From: Hyperoodon ampullatus
Taxonomy: Eukaryota > Chordata > Mammalia > Artiodactyla > Ziphiidae
Direction: 5' to 3'
DNA length: 64,000 nucleotides
Assembly (NCBI GenBank): GCA_949752795.1
Contig: OX457074.1
Span: 31,233,980-31,297,979, forward strand
A program made the translations under genes and the position numbers. Under the pieces are notes generated by a model. The model did not search any database and was not told the DNA's origin. It worked only from the letters and a program-made list of their open reading frames with translations. Below, one piece after another: positions 23,601-33,220 of the stretch (the first letter of the stretch is position 1; every line of letters begins with the position of its first letter).

Positions 23601-26252
23601 GCGGGGAAGATGCCTGGGAAGCGGTCGTCACCATCCTGTCCCACCAGGGCTGTGGGGTCCTCGGGGCCATTCAGGCGTTCGGTCAGTAGAGCTGCCGCCC
23701 ACGATGATTCTGGGTTGTGCGTTCCCAGTCATGTCTCCCCCATGCTTGCCTTCACTCAGCCCCCCGCGCAGCCCGCCCCTCCACGCGCCCCATCGGCTCC
23801 GCCCCCGGGGGCTCAGTGCACCCAACATGCTAGTGAGCGTCAGTGCCCAGCCAAGTAGCCCCGGTTCCTGCCAGAACTGGGGTCCTTTGGGGTCAACAGA
23901 TGCCAGCCACCCAATCCTGCAGTTAAACAGTCCCACACCGAGGGGAGTGCAGTGAGGGGTGGCCGGCAGCACATTGGCGCATGCCCTGGCCCTCTCAGGC
24001 CCTCTCAGGACGTGGGGCTTCCGCCACACCTGTTGGGAAAGCAGGAGAGGCCAGGAGCAGAAGGCTGTTCCAGGCAGTGGGGCGGCAGGTGCAAAGGCCC
24101 GAGGCAGGAGTGAACGTGGACTGTGGGCCATTGGCTGCCAGCTGGCATGGAGGGTCGCAGGGTCGAAGGCAGCAGGTGCTAGAAAGTGGGGAGGGGCCTG
24201 CGGGGGCCTTGGTTCCAGAGCTTGGATCTAGTCCCAGCGAGGCCTGCCTTGCAGGGCCTCAGCCCTTCCTGGATACTCACCTATCACAGGTGCCATGCTG
24301 TGCACACAGGCCTGCCTGGGTGCTGACCACAGACCCAAAGTAGAGAAGCCAGTCAGACATGGGGTTGCACCCTGGCGCCCACATACTAACATTGAGGGGT
24401 AACCTCATCTTGGGGTAACTGAGCCCCCGGGGCCTTTGCAATCCACCTAGTGGAGCTGACAAGAGCCTTGCCTGCACAGGATCACGGGCCATAAGCCCCA
24501 GGGGCAGAAGGGATCTGGCAGGGCCGTCAGGGGTGAGAGGCACCGTGGGCTTCAAGGGTCTCCCATCCACAAACAGTATTAAAGAGGATGACCTTAGGGG
24601 ACTTCCCTGGTGGTCCAGTGGTTAAGATTCTGCGCTTACACTGCAGGGGGGTGCAGGTTCAATCTCTGGTCAGGGGACTAAGATCCCACATGCTGCACGG
24701 TGCAGCGGAAAAATTTTAAAAAGGAAAAAGGTGACCTTGGGCGGCCTTCCATCCTCCCTCATTGCTAGAGACACAAGTGCATAGGAACGCTTCTCTCCAA
24801 GGAGAGCCGTGGAGCAGGCTCAGTGGGAAACAGCTCCTACTGACTTTGGTGTCAGGGATGCCAGGGCACGATGGGACCTGCAGCAAACTGGAGGGCACCC
24901 TCCCCATCTGCCTCGAGGGCTCGCAGGGTCCTGGGATGACCCTGCAACTCTGTGACCCTGAGCTTGTCAGGCAGGTCTAGTTCTGTCTTTCGGGGGCAAG
25001 CTGAACAAAACGTCAAGTGTACTTGCAGGCCAGAGCTGACCTGGACCATCAGATTTCATCTTTTGGTCTAGGAAACAGCGAGTGTCAGGACGGGTGTGTG
25101 TGCTCGTCCCTGCCGGCAGTGTCCTCTGCTGTGGCCACGCATCCTTGGTCACCCAGAGGAGGCCCAGATCCGGATGGCCCCCCGGAAACGTTCCTGCAGG
25201 CCTGATGTCTGGGCTTAGGCGTTTGGTCTCTGCCCGGGGCCTGTGAGGCTGTGGGCATGTGGAGGACAGGCGACGTCGCACTGTCCTCACCCTGGCCGCC
25301 TCCACCGCGCCCGCCCAGCCCGTGCAGCCAGGGGGCCACATTCTCGGGGGGAAGAGCTGGCTGCCCTCCAAGCTCTCTTCCCTTCGGGCCTTCTAACAGC
25401 GCTGGGTTCCTGTGAACTTTGTCCCTACTTGGGAGTGCTACAGGACGTGGGCCGTCCTGGGCTGGGGGGTGACGTGTTATGTGGGAGGTTCTGGGTCAGG
25501 GCTGCAGGAGGTGAGAGAGGCAGGCCCGGTGGGGACCCTGACAGCCGCCCTCATCCATCTGCCAGAGCACCTGTCAAGGCTGCCTTTCCAGCAGGGTGGG
25601 TGGGCAGGCCCAGGTCCTTCAGTGGCCGCGGCCCCATAGAGGCAGGAAGCAGGAGCGCCAGAGCAGCTGTGAGTGCAAGGCTGCGTGGGGACCGCCAGAG
25701 CACCTGCCCTGGGCCCGGCTACTTCCGGGCGCAGCCCGGGCTCACCATCCGTCTCTCTCCCGTCCCCCAGTGCCACCGCATCCACCGGTCACTCGCCAGC
25801 CAGTTCAAGTACGCGCTGGTGTGGGTGAGTCTTGGGCGGGAGGCGGGCACGGTCACCCGGGGCAGCCTCAGGGTCAGGCAGGAGCTCCCGTCCTTCCGCA
25901 TGGGGACCGGGGTGTCAGTCAGTCCTGCTCTGCGGGGTGTGCGGCTTGCATGCTGACCCAGACCAGACACAGCCCTCCCGCTTTGGGATCCGGGCCGGGT
26001 GGACCGCTGGGAGTCCTGCTGTCAGAGGCTGCGGGGTCTGCTGGCGCTGGGACCCCCCCACTCTAGACCCCCCATCTGCACCTCCACCCCCTTCCAGTGA
26101 CACTGTCAGCCTCGGCCGGGTGGGTACAGAGGCTGATGTGGTCCCCTATCCCGCTCCCCACTCAGGGCACCAGCACCAAGTACAGCCCGCAGCGGGTGGG
26201 CCTGACCCACACCATGGAGCACGAGGACGTCATCCAGATTGTGAAGAAGTAG
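12386..26252 (+). CDS. DRG2: DRG2: developmentally regulated GTP-binding protein 2 (complete)
   Basis: Thirteen exons: 12386-12449, 15783-15943, 17488-17577, 18158-18218, 19489-19579, 20134-20206, 20324-20414, 21075-21172, 21412-21488, 22535-22623, 23347-23405, 25771-25824, 26166-26252. They give 364 residues, the length I recall for human DRG2. The start is in gccgccATGG, a good Kozak context. Motifs: helical [17 protein letters not shown] at 1-17, G1 GFPSVGKST at 69-77, G3 DLPG at 115-118, G4 NKID at 246-249, and a TGS domain from about residue 290 to the terminal DVIQIVKK. Known of the family: an OBG/DRG-type GTPase of the cytosol, stabilised by the partner DFRP2 (RWDD1) and linked to translation. 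The one anomaly is the exon 7 donor, GC instead of GT; an alternative donor 15 nt downstream would give 369 residues. Confidence 0.97.
12776..12968 (+). repeat. MIR SINE fragment
   Basis: Core text gggaagtcacctcacctctt and tgagcctcagtgtcctcctc, then aatgagggtaataac, fits the MIR consensus. Confidence 0.75.
14218..14450. repeat. Tigger/TcMar-type DNA transposon remnant
   Basis: Contains cagtcgtcccttggtatggg, ggttccgcatccacagattc and gtggacccgtgcagttcaaa, phrases typical of mammalian Tigger-derived nonautonomous elements. The exact family is not assigned. Confidence 0.65.
14527..14750 (-). repeat. MIR SINE fragment
   Basis: Reverse MIR pattern: attttgcagattaagaaact, then aagaggttaagtaacttttc. 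Confidence 0.75.
15783..15943 (+). CDS. DRG2: DRG2 exon 2
   Basis: After tgtcttttag. Encodes [17 protein letters not shown] through [10 protein letters not shown], residues 22-75. The intron splits the P-loop directly after the lysine. Confidence 0.97.
17488..17577 (+). CDS. DRG2: DRG2 exon 3
   Basis: Flanked by ttctcccag and gtaagt. 30 codons from [12 protein letters not shown] to TCIPGVIE, residues 76-105, completing the P-loop and holding the G2 region (YEFTTLT). Confidence 0.97.
17617..17665 (+). repeat. (GT)n microsatellite in DRG2 intron 3
   Basis: About 24 GT units starting 40 nt past the exon 3 donor. Confidence 0.97.
18158..18218 (+). CDS. DRG2: DRG2 exon 4
   Basis: After gcatcctag. 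Encodes [20 protein letters not shown] with the G3 motif; phase 1 end before gtggga. Confidence 0.97.
19489..19579 (+). CDS. DRG2: DRG2 exon 5
   Basis: After ctgaccag. Encodes [18 protein letters not shown] to ATKGEVQ and ends AG before gtccgc, phase 2. Confidence 0.96.
20134..20206 (+). CDS. DRG2: DRG2 exon 6
   Basis: After ctccaccag. Encodes [15 protein letters not shown] to KPNIYFK, residues 156-180; donor gtgagg. Confidence 0.97.
20324..20414 (+). CDS. DRG2: DRG2 exon 7 (donor altered)
   Basis: After ctcctccag. Encodes [18 protein letters not shown] to LILHEY, residues 181-210. The family-standard end (phase 1, TATA) is followed by gcaccc, not gt. A consensus-like donor, gaag|gtgcga, lies at 20429/20430 and keeps frame, adding 15 nt. 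Confidence 0.85.
21075..21172 (+). CDS. DRG2: DRG2 exon 8
   Basis: After cccctcag. Starts AG-ATC-TTC, completing K211 (or E with the longer exon 7), then [17 protein letters not shown] to NRVYMPCLY; donor gtaagt. Confidence 0.96.
21412..21488 (+). CDS. DRG2: DRG2 exon 9
   Basis: After aaccccag. Encodes [18 protein letters not shown] to SVVI, with the G4 motif NKID at 246-249; donor gtgagg. Confidence 0.97.
22535..22623 (+). CDS. DRG2: DRG2 exon 10
   Basis: After cccggcag. Encodes [18 protein letters not shown] to YTKKRG and ends C before gtgagt, phase 1. Confidence 0.96.
23347..23405 (+). CDS. DRG2: DRG2 exon 11
   Basis: After ctgtgcag. Encodes [18 protein letters not shown] then HV, the start of the TGS domain; donor gtgagt. 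Confidence 0.97.
23406..25770 (+). other. DRG2: DRG2 intron 11
   Basis: 2.4-kb intron holding a short CHR-type SINE at 24598-24723. The rest shows no exon, with GC-rich unique or heavily decayed sequence. Confidence 0.8.
24598..24723 (+). repeat. Short CHR-family tRNA-derived SINE
   Basis: ggggacttccctggtggtcc head, tRNA-like aggttcaatctctggtcagg, then agatcccacatgctgc and an A/T tail. Lacks the longer 3' body of the CHR-1 and CHR-2 copies elsewhere in the window. Confidence 0.85.
25771..25824 (+). CDS. DRG2: DRG2 exon 12
   Basis: After tcccccag. 18 codons, [18 protein letters not shown], inside the TGS domain; donor gtgagt. Confidence 0.97.
26166..26252 (+). CDS. DRG2: DRG2 exon 13 with stop
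   Basis: After ccactcag. Encodes [19 protein letters not shown] to DVIQIVKK and a TAG stop at 26250-26252. Confidence 0.97.
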   Translation, partial: GTSTKYSPQRVGLTHTMEHEDVIQIVKK

Positions 26253-26955
26253 TGGCCCTGCCCCCACCCCCAGTGGGACTCACCAGAGCCTAAACTGGGA
26301 AAATACAAATGCACCCCAGGAAGGGGTCTCTCATGTCTCTGCTGTTTGCAGAAATTTTTTCAATGGGCAGATGGTGGAGAGCATGCTGGGGCCTTAGGAT
26401 GAGGTTGGGGATGGGCTGGGCTGGCAGCGTTTCCCGTGAGACTGGACTCTGGAAGCGGTCCTATTTGGGTCCCTGGTCCTGCACCTTCTCCGCCCCCTAC
26501 CCGCCCCTTCCAGTGCAGAATGAGCAAGTTGCCCACCTGCCCCCAGCTAGGGCCTAGTGCAGATGGCTGGCTTGATGCCGGGCAGGGAGCTGGGCCTACT
26601 TGGGTCCCTGGCGGCCTCTCAGCTCCTGCCAGTTTTTCTGGTTCTCAGGGAGGGTGCTGCCCAGGACAAAACCCCCTATCCAACCCCCGCCCCAGGGCTG
26701 CCCCGTGATGGAAACCAGAGATCTGGGGCTTTAAAGGCCCAGCTCACGCCCTCCACAGCCTGACCAGTCCAGAAGGGCCACCCCCTCCCAGCGCAGCCCC
26801 TGCCCAGCACACAGCCCAGGACCTAGCCCAGTGCAGATACCTGGGGTGGCGGATTTGGAGTCTGGGCTCTGTGTTTTCTCTAAATACCACCCCGCCCTGC
26901 ACCCCCAAATCTCTCAGCTCTCCTTCCTGAAATAAAAAGTGGAAACAATGCCTGT
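26253..26955 (+). other. DRG2: DRG2 3' UTR and poly(A) signal
   Basis: About 0.7 kb after the stop. An AATAAA at 26931-26936 is the first strong signal and lies before a GT-rich stretch, so cleavage near 26950 is likely. Confidence 0.75.
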
Positions 26956-28825
26956 TCACTAAGGACAGTTTTGTGAGTTTGCTGAACTCGGTTGCCAGGT
27001 TGGGTCGGGGCAGCAGTGAGTGTGCGGAGCCTGGGCCTTGGGGGAGCAGGTCCAAGCCTGGGGTTCAGGGGGGCCTCTGTGAGGAGTGATGCGAGGTGCC
27101 GTGCGGGCCTGCGAGCAGCCTGGGCTCCAGGGGCAGTGACTTGCCCTCGGCTGCACGGCTTGTGAGCGCAGAGCTGGGATTTGAACCCCACTCTGAGGCT
27201 GCTGAGCCAATGAGAAGACTTCCTCCTGGCCCTGCAGCCTCTGGGGCAGGTGGCAACAGGTTTGTGGAGGCACTGGGCCAGCAGGTGGGGCAGGGCCCCT
27301 GGGGGGCTGGAGCAGGCCCACTGCCCAGCTCTCCCGGCTGTTCTTGGCTTCTCTGTCAGCTGCTCAGGCTCCTTTCCGGTGACAAAACAGGAATAATAGA
27401 CATTAAATATGCATGGGGCCCCAGGCGGGCAGCGTGGTGGGCTGGGCTTGCCGCCCATGATACAGACACAGCTTCCCCACTGGCGGCCGCATTCCTGGGG
27501 CCTGGTCGAAGGACCCCCCGTTGGGCGGCATGCAGACAGGGAGCAGACCACTTGACCCAGGTAAGGTGACCGGCCCTGGACCCCTGGGGTCTCCGACTAG
27601 CACCCCCAGGGGGGAGGGGGAGGGGGCGGTGGCTGACCTGTGGCCTTGCTCCCTCACCGTGAGGTCTGTCTCAGCCTCGGTTTCTTCATCTGTAAAATGA
27701 CATGATCGATGCCCAGTGCAGTCCTCTTCTCGGCGACGGTGGGTTGCTTACCTTGGCCCCTCCTCCTGCCACAAGGCCTGGCCACAAGGTCCCAAGGGAG
27801 GGTTTCTGCCTGGGTGATGGTCATTGCCGCTTCCTGCCTCAGGTTCACAGGGCGTCAGATCCAGGCCTGTTGTGTCCCCCAAGCAGGCTGGGAAAGGATG
27901 GAGATGAGGCTAGAGGTCTGGGCCTCCTTGGCCAGTGTGGGCTTGGGGGGCAGAGTCTGAGGCTCCGGTCACTGGGCCCCCACGTCTCTCCCTTGGGTGG
28001 GCTTGTTTCCAGGGCAGTCTGTGCGTCTGTGATGGGTCCTTGGCCTCCTGGATCTGTGGTCAGCATGGTTAGGCTGTCCAGCCTGCGCGAGAGTAGGTCG
28101 GCATGAACTGGCCTCTCGCAGCGCCTCGTGCTGGGGGAGGCATCCCTCGGGCTGGTGAAGCCCCCCAACACCTCCCAAAAGTCCCTGCCCCACACCACCA
28201 AGGTGCACCCCAAGGGTCAGCCCCTGTCCCAGGCGCCCCCTGTTCCGATCACTCATCCTCCTGGGCCTTCTGTGCAGGGAGGCTCTGGCCAGGGTGACCC
28301 GAGGTCCCTTCTGCTCAAATGGCCTGTCTTTATGAAGGTCAGCAGTACCCACACATCCCTCTGCCCTGGCTGCAGGGCTGCGCTCCCAGGGGGCCCGGCC
28401 TGCAGCTTTACGAGACTCGGGTGCCAAAGGGCTCAGGATACAGATGTCCATCCACGTCCCCGTGTTCGTCCCTGTGTCCCTTCCTCTCCAGCTTAGACTC
28501 CCCGCTTCCTCATCTCAGAAACCTTCTTTGGCAATAAATCCCTAAGCTCATCTGTCCTCCTCAAGATCCCAACTGGCCTGGCCCTGGCGGGAGGGCGGGG
28601 GGCGCTGCTTACACCACCCAGGGCCACTGCGCCACTGACAGCCTCTGCACCGGCCCTGCCCCCTCAAACCCCGGCTGGAAAACTCCCAACGCCCCGTACT
28701 CATCTGCAGCCACCCCTCCCTCCACGATGGAGAGGCCACCTCAGGGCCTTCACTCCTCTCGCATGCTCTCTCCTGGGCCTGTCCTGAGGATTTGCCATCG
28801 GGTCTGTGTGACTCATCCTCCTGGG

Positions 28826-29000
28826 CCTGGCCGGGGCCACCATAACAAAGTACCCAGGCTGGTGGCTTAAACAATGGACAAGATGTTCTCACGGTTCTGA
28901 AGGCTGGAAGTCAGAGATCGAGGTGCCCAGAGGCCTCACTCCTTGGTGTGCAGACGGCCGCCTTCTTGCTGGGCCTTCCCCACTGAAAACACACTCCTCC
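28826..29000 (-). repeat. MLT1-like MaLR LTR fragment
   Basis: Reverse LTR text: gccaccataacaaagtaccc, ggcttaaacaatggacaaga, cacggttctgaaggctggaa and gcagacggccgccttcttgc. This is the opposite strand of the pattern seen in the LTR at 10796. Confidence 0.6.
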
Positions 29001-29794
29001 CGGGTGCATCATTCCCTGTGGCCACCCCCTCCCCCCACTGGTCAGGGCCTGGCTTCCCCACGTCCACCCTCTGCCCTCAGCTTCCCCAGCGTGCTGCCAG
29101 AACAGCTCCTGCCGAGGCCCCATGCCACCCGCTGCGGAGCTGCGAGGTTTCTAACCTCGTTCCCCTGGGCCCCTCCTCGGCAGCCCCTCCTCGTCTCCTT
29201 GGCACACAGTCCTTAAGGCCGGAGTTGGGGTCCCCCTTCTCACTCTGTCCCTCTCCTAGACAGCCTCGCCCCTGTCACCCCTGACCTGTGGGGCTAAACT
29301 GCCTCCCCAACTCTCCATCTGGACAGCCCACGGTCACCCCAAAACCCTCTGCGTCTCAGACCAAACTTATCATCTTCCCACACCTCCCACCTGGCCTCAG
29401 GCACCGGGCCAGCCCCAAAGGCCCCACACAACCCTCTCTGGGGCTGCCCACTTGGCTTGAGTGTGTCCCCCGCCACAGCTGACCCCGGCACAGCCACTGT
29501 CCCCCGCGCCCCATCCTCCACACAGTGGCCCAAAAGCTTTTGTCCAGGACGGCCACGCAAGGAGCAGCGTGAGGCCGCAGGTGAGCGCAGGACGCTCTGG
29601 AGCCAGGCGCTCGGGTCCTCGCTGTGGGCCCTTCGCTCAGCGACCTAACCTCCCTGAGACCTGTTTTATAGACCCTCCGTCTACACAGCGAGAACGGCAG
29701 CTCCCACCTTACACACTGTGAGGATCTAGTGAGATCCTGGGGGAGAGCATTTGGCCCTGAGCCCAGCCCGTCGGAAAGCTTGGCAGTGCTGGTT

Positions 29795-30292
29795 ACTTTT
29801 ATTTCAGACCTGATCACAGCATCCCTGACAGCTCAAAGCCCTGCCACGTTCCCTGCTGCCATAGAGATGGAGACCACAGTCCCACCCCAGCTCCCATCCT
29901 GGCCGCTTGCCTCTCTACATGCCCCACGTCACTCCACCTCTCTCACCACCTGGCCTTTAAACATACTCTTCCATCTGCCCCAACACTGTTCCCTCTTCCA
30001 TCTGATTAGCTCCCTCATCCCTCAGATCTTGGCTCAGGGTCAGAAACTCAGGGAACCCCCTGGCCTCCCCATGCAGCGTCCGCCCACCTGCGTCGTGGCC
30101 TGGCCTTCACGGCTCTTCCCACGGCTGTAGCTCCCCCCTTGTTGGTGTGGCTTTTTGCTTAACATCCGTGTCCCCCTGACACTGGGAGCTGAGTGGGGGT
30201 GGAGGCCGTGCCTGGTTCTGCTCGACTCTGTGGCCCCCTGGAGCCCAGCACGGTGCCTGGCATGTGGCAGGTGACACATGAATGAGTGAGAG
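29795..30292 (+). repeat. L2 LINE 3' fragment
   Basis: ctcaaagccctgccacgttc and similar text leads to gcccagcacggtgcctggca and a terminal gacacatgaatgagtga, the L2 3' end. Confidence 0.7.
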
Positions 30293-31454
30293 ACTCGTTC
30301 CCTGACACCTGCTCTGTGCCTGCAGCAGAGGCCGGGGACCCCAAGAGGGAAGCGGGACCCTGAACCAGCCAGAGAAGGGGGCTCCCCTTAGAGACTGCAG
30401 GGTGCAACCCCACCCCCCGGCTCCACATGACATTTGAGGAAAGTGAGGACGGGAGGGGGGCCCAGGGACACCGCCCGGAGCCACACCTCTGCCTGCCCAC
30501 ACTGGGGGTCCTCGGCAGCCTGTGGTTTGCCCAGGAGAACAGCTGGGAGGCCAGCACTGGACGCTGGCCAGCGACTCACCGGGCTGCAGCAAACCTCAGG
30601 CAGGCATCTTTGGGCTCCGAAGCCCACTGTCCGGATGAAGAGACCAAAGCTCAGAGTGGCCAGCCCAGCCACAGGAGCACCCACGTTGCTCGGAGGAGCC
30701 TAGGGGTTGTGAGGGGCAGCTTGGAACTCTGGGTCGGTCCCATTCCTGTCCGGGGTGCAGCCTCTGCCCTGGGCTCCTCAGCTGTAAGTGTGGGCACTAG
30801 GGCACCCTCCGCTCCTGGGGCCAACGGGAGCCTTCATGAGATAAACAGAGCCAGGCGCAGGGCCTGCGGAGAATAAGCTGCTCTCATTATTGTTACTACC
30901 GACCTCGTTATTCCAGGCCGCGGCTCCTCTCTGCTCTGGGGAGGTGGCCTGGGGGACAGCCGGCAGCAGGGCCTGCCCACACCACCCTTCTGGTCTCTGG
31001 GGCCGGCTTGGCCCCAAACAGTGCAGCCCCAGGCTCACTCCTAGGGCCTGTCCTCCATGTGCACCCACCCCCTGGCACCATCCTGCCGAGCCGTGGCCTC
31101 GGCACCACCCGGACACCGCTGACTCCCTGACAGCTGTGCAAGTCCCGCCAACTCCCCGGACGGCGGACATCCGAGATCACCACGTGCAGAGCTCCACCCA
31201 CGGCCTTCCTCACCTCCACCGGCCGCCTCTACTCTCCCGCCTGCTTCAGTAAGGAAACCGCGCAGGTACTCGTGAGTTGCCTGCAGGCTCCACCTGCAAA
31301 ATATACCAGCATCCCAGCACTCTGTCCACCGCTCTGCCCCAGCCTGGCCCAGGCCCCAGTGTCGCTCGCCCGGACCACCACGGTAGCTCCCACAACAGCC
31401 ACTGCTTTTGCCCTCAGCCCCTGCCATCCGTCCTTCCTGTGGCGGCGAGAGGGA

Positions 31455-31924
31455 TCCTGTGAAGACCAAGGAGGTCCAATTCCAGCCCTTCTCTGCCACA
31501 GCCGTGGCCAAGTCCTCACCCCTGACCTCTGCCCCACCCCCTGCCTTCACCCCTCACTGCATTCAGTCACCCTGGCCTTGCTGTTCCTCCATCACATCAG
31601 GACCGCTGTGCCTCCCCCAGGCCTCCCTCCCTCCCCTCCTGCAACTCTTGGCCCCCGTGTCACTTCCAGGGCACCTCACCCAGGCCGTTCGGTGCTATAT
31701 ACCCGAGTCTCGATGCCGCGTCCCTGCGTTATTTCAATGCCAGCACTCACACCATCCCACCGGTTGTATCTTTCACTCACTCTGTTTGTTGCCAGTCCCC
31801 GCCCCCTAGAATGTCAGCGCCACCAGGGCAGGTTTCTGTTTCCTTAGCTGTGTCCCCAGTGCTTAGACAGCGCCTGGTTCATGGCAGGCTTCCAGCAGAT
31901 GCTTCTGAACAAATGAATGAACGG
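31455..31924 (+). repeat. L2 LINE 3' fragment
   Basis: Ends with cccctagaatgtcagcgcca, gctgtgtccccagtgcttag and aacaaatgaatgaacgg, diagnostic of the L2 3' end. Confidence 0.8.
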
Positions 31925-32284
31925 ACAAGTCAGTGCATGCTGTCCTGAGGGACAGGGGCCAGGCTGACCAAGAGTCCAGGTGGGGCCCAAGCAGGGACAC
32001 GGCCTGGGCAACCTCCACCAGCACATCAGGGCCTCGGGCTTGCTCCATGGCTCAAGTAGGGCCCTCTGCCCCAGAACTCCTGGAAGGCCCAGACTCTGGG
32101 GTCAGCCCGGCTAAGCCCCTACCTCTGGCCAGTGTCCAGAGCTGTTCCCCTCCCACACGACGGCCCACATGCCCAGGAGCCCAGAGGCAGAAACCGGCAG
32201 GAGAGGCAGGGCCAGGCAGGGGCCTCCGACATGGGCCACACGTGTGGCACCTCCACCACGGATGCTGCCCAGCAGCTCCATCAC

Positions 32285-32435
32285 ATCTCATTTCCTCCCT
32301 GTGAAGGACACAGGGCAGCCTTATCACTCCCATCCTGCAGAGGAGGAAACTGAGGCCTAGAGAGGACAAAGGGCTTTCCTGAGACCACACAGCCCGTCGG
32401 TGGCAGAGCTGGGCATAAGAGCCAGGCCTGACCCA
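32285..32435 (-). repeat. MIR SINE fragment
   Basis: Reverse MIR core: cctgcagaggaggaaactga, ggcctagagaggacaaaggg, then accacacagcccgtcgg. Confidence 0.7.
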
Positions 32436-33220
32436 CCCTCTGCTTCTGCTCCTCTGCACCCCTTGCCCTCACCAGGCACATGGCCTTACCAGGCCCTGCT
32501 GGAACCGAGAAGCCCCCTTCTTGCCCTGCCTTCTGAGCCAGCAGCCTGGTTCTCCCCGATAAATTATTCACGCTCCCAAGGGCCAGCCAGCTCTGGTTAC
32601 ACTGACCGCAGCCCTGGGCACCTGCCATGCCCACCACCCCTCCTCCCTTGCCCAGGACCTGGAGGGGCCCAGGTTCCCTCCCCTCCAAGGTGACTTGGTG
32701 GGCTTTGAACGTCCCACCCTGGCTCAGGAGATGCGGCTCCACTTGTGGCCCAGGACAGATGTGCTGGGTGGTTTAGGGCAGGTGGCTTCCCCTCTCTGGG
32801 GCGCAGTGACCCAAGCACTCACTTCGGTGGGTGAGCCGGCAGAGGCTCAGGGAGGGCTTGATTGGGGTTGAGCCACGGTTGTCCTCATGGAGATTCTAAG
32901 GCCAACGCAGTCTCCCCAGCATGGGCCTGCCAGGCCTCCCCTGCTTCCCATAAACAACACCCAGGTGCTTTCCAACAGGCTCGAGGGTGAAATTCTAGGC
33001 GGGGCCCGAGGAGATGAATTATGGATCTGCCCTCCTGAAAGCCTGGTCCCAGCCAGAAGGAGCTTGGCTGTCCCTCCCCCGGCCACCGGGACAGTCCCAG
33101 CTGCTCTGAGCCTGAGGAGGCTGCGTGTCCAGCCGCAGGCAGGAGACTCAGCAGGTCCCTGTGTCCCCAAGGCCCTGAGCTTGTGACACCGGCCGGCCTG
33201 GCAGGGAGCAGGTGGCCACC

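Larger units (their letters stand above)
26956..33195. other. DRG2-MYO15A intergenic DNA
   Basis: About 6 kb, GC-rich, with an MLT1-like fragment, two L2 segments and a MIR. A non-coding first exon and promoter for MYO15A are expected upstream of 33 kb from the human gene, but I could not place them. Confidence 0.6.

Noticed and set aside
33212..33220. GTG start nine bases before the MYO15A ATG
   Set aside because: Nuclear genes do not normally start at GTG, and the ATG at 33221 has a full gccaccATGG context and matches the human N-terminus.
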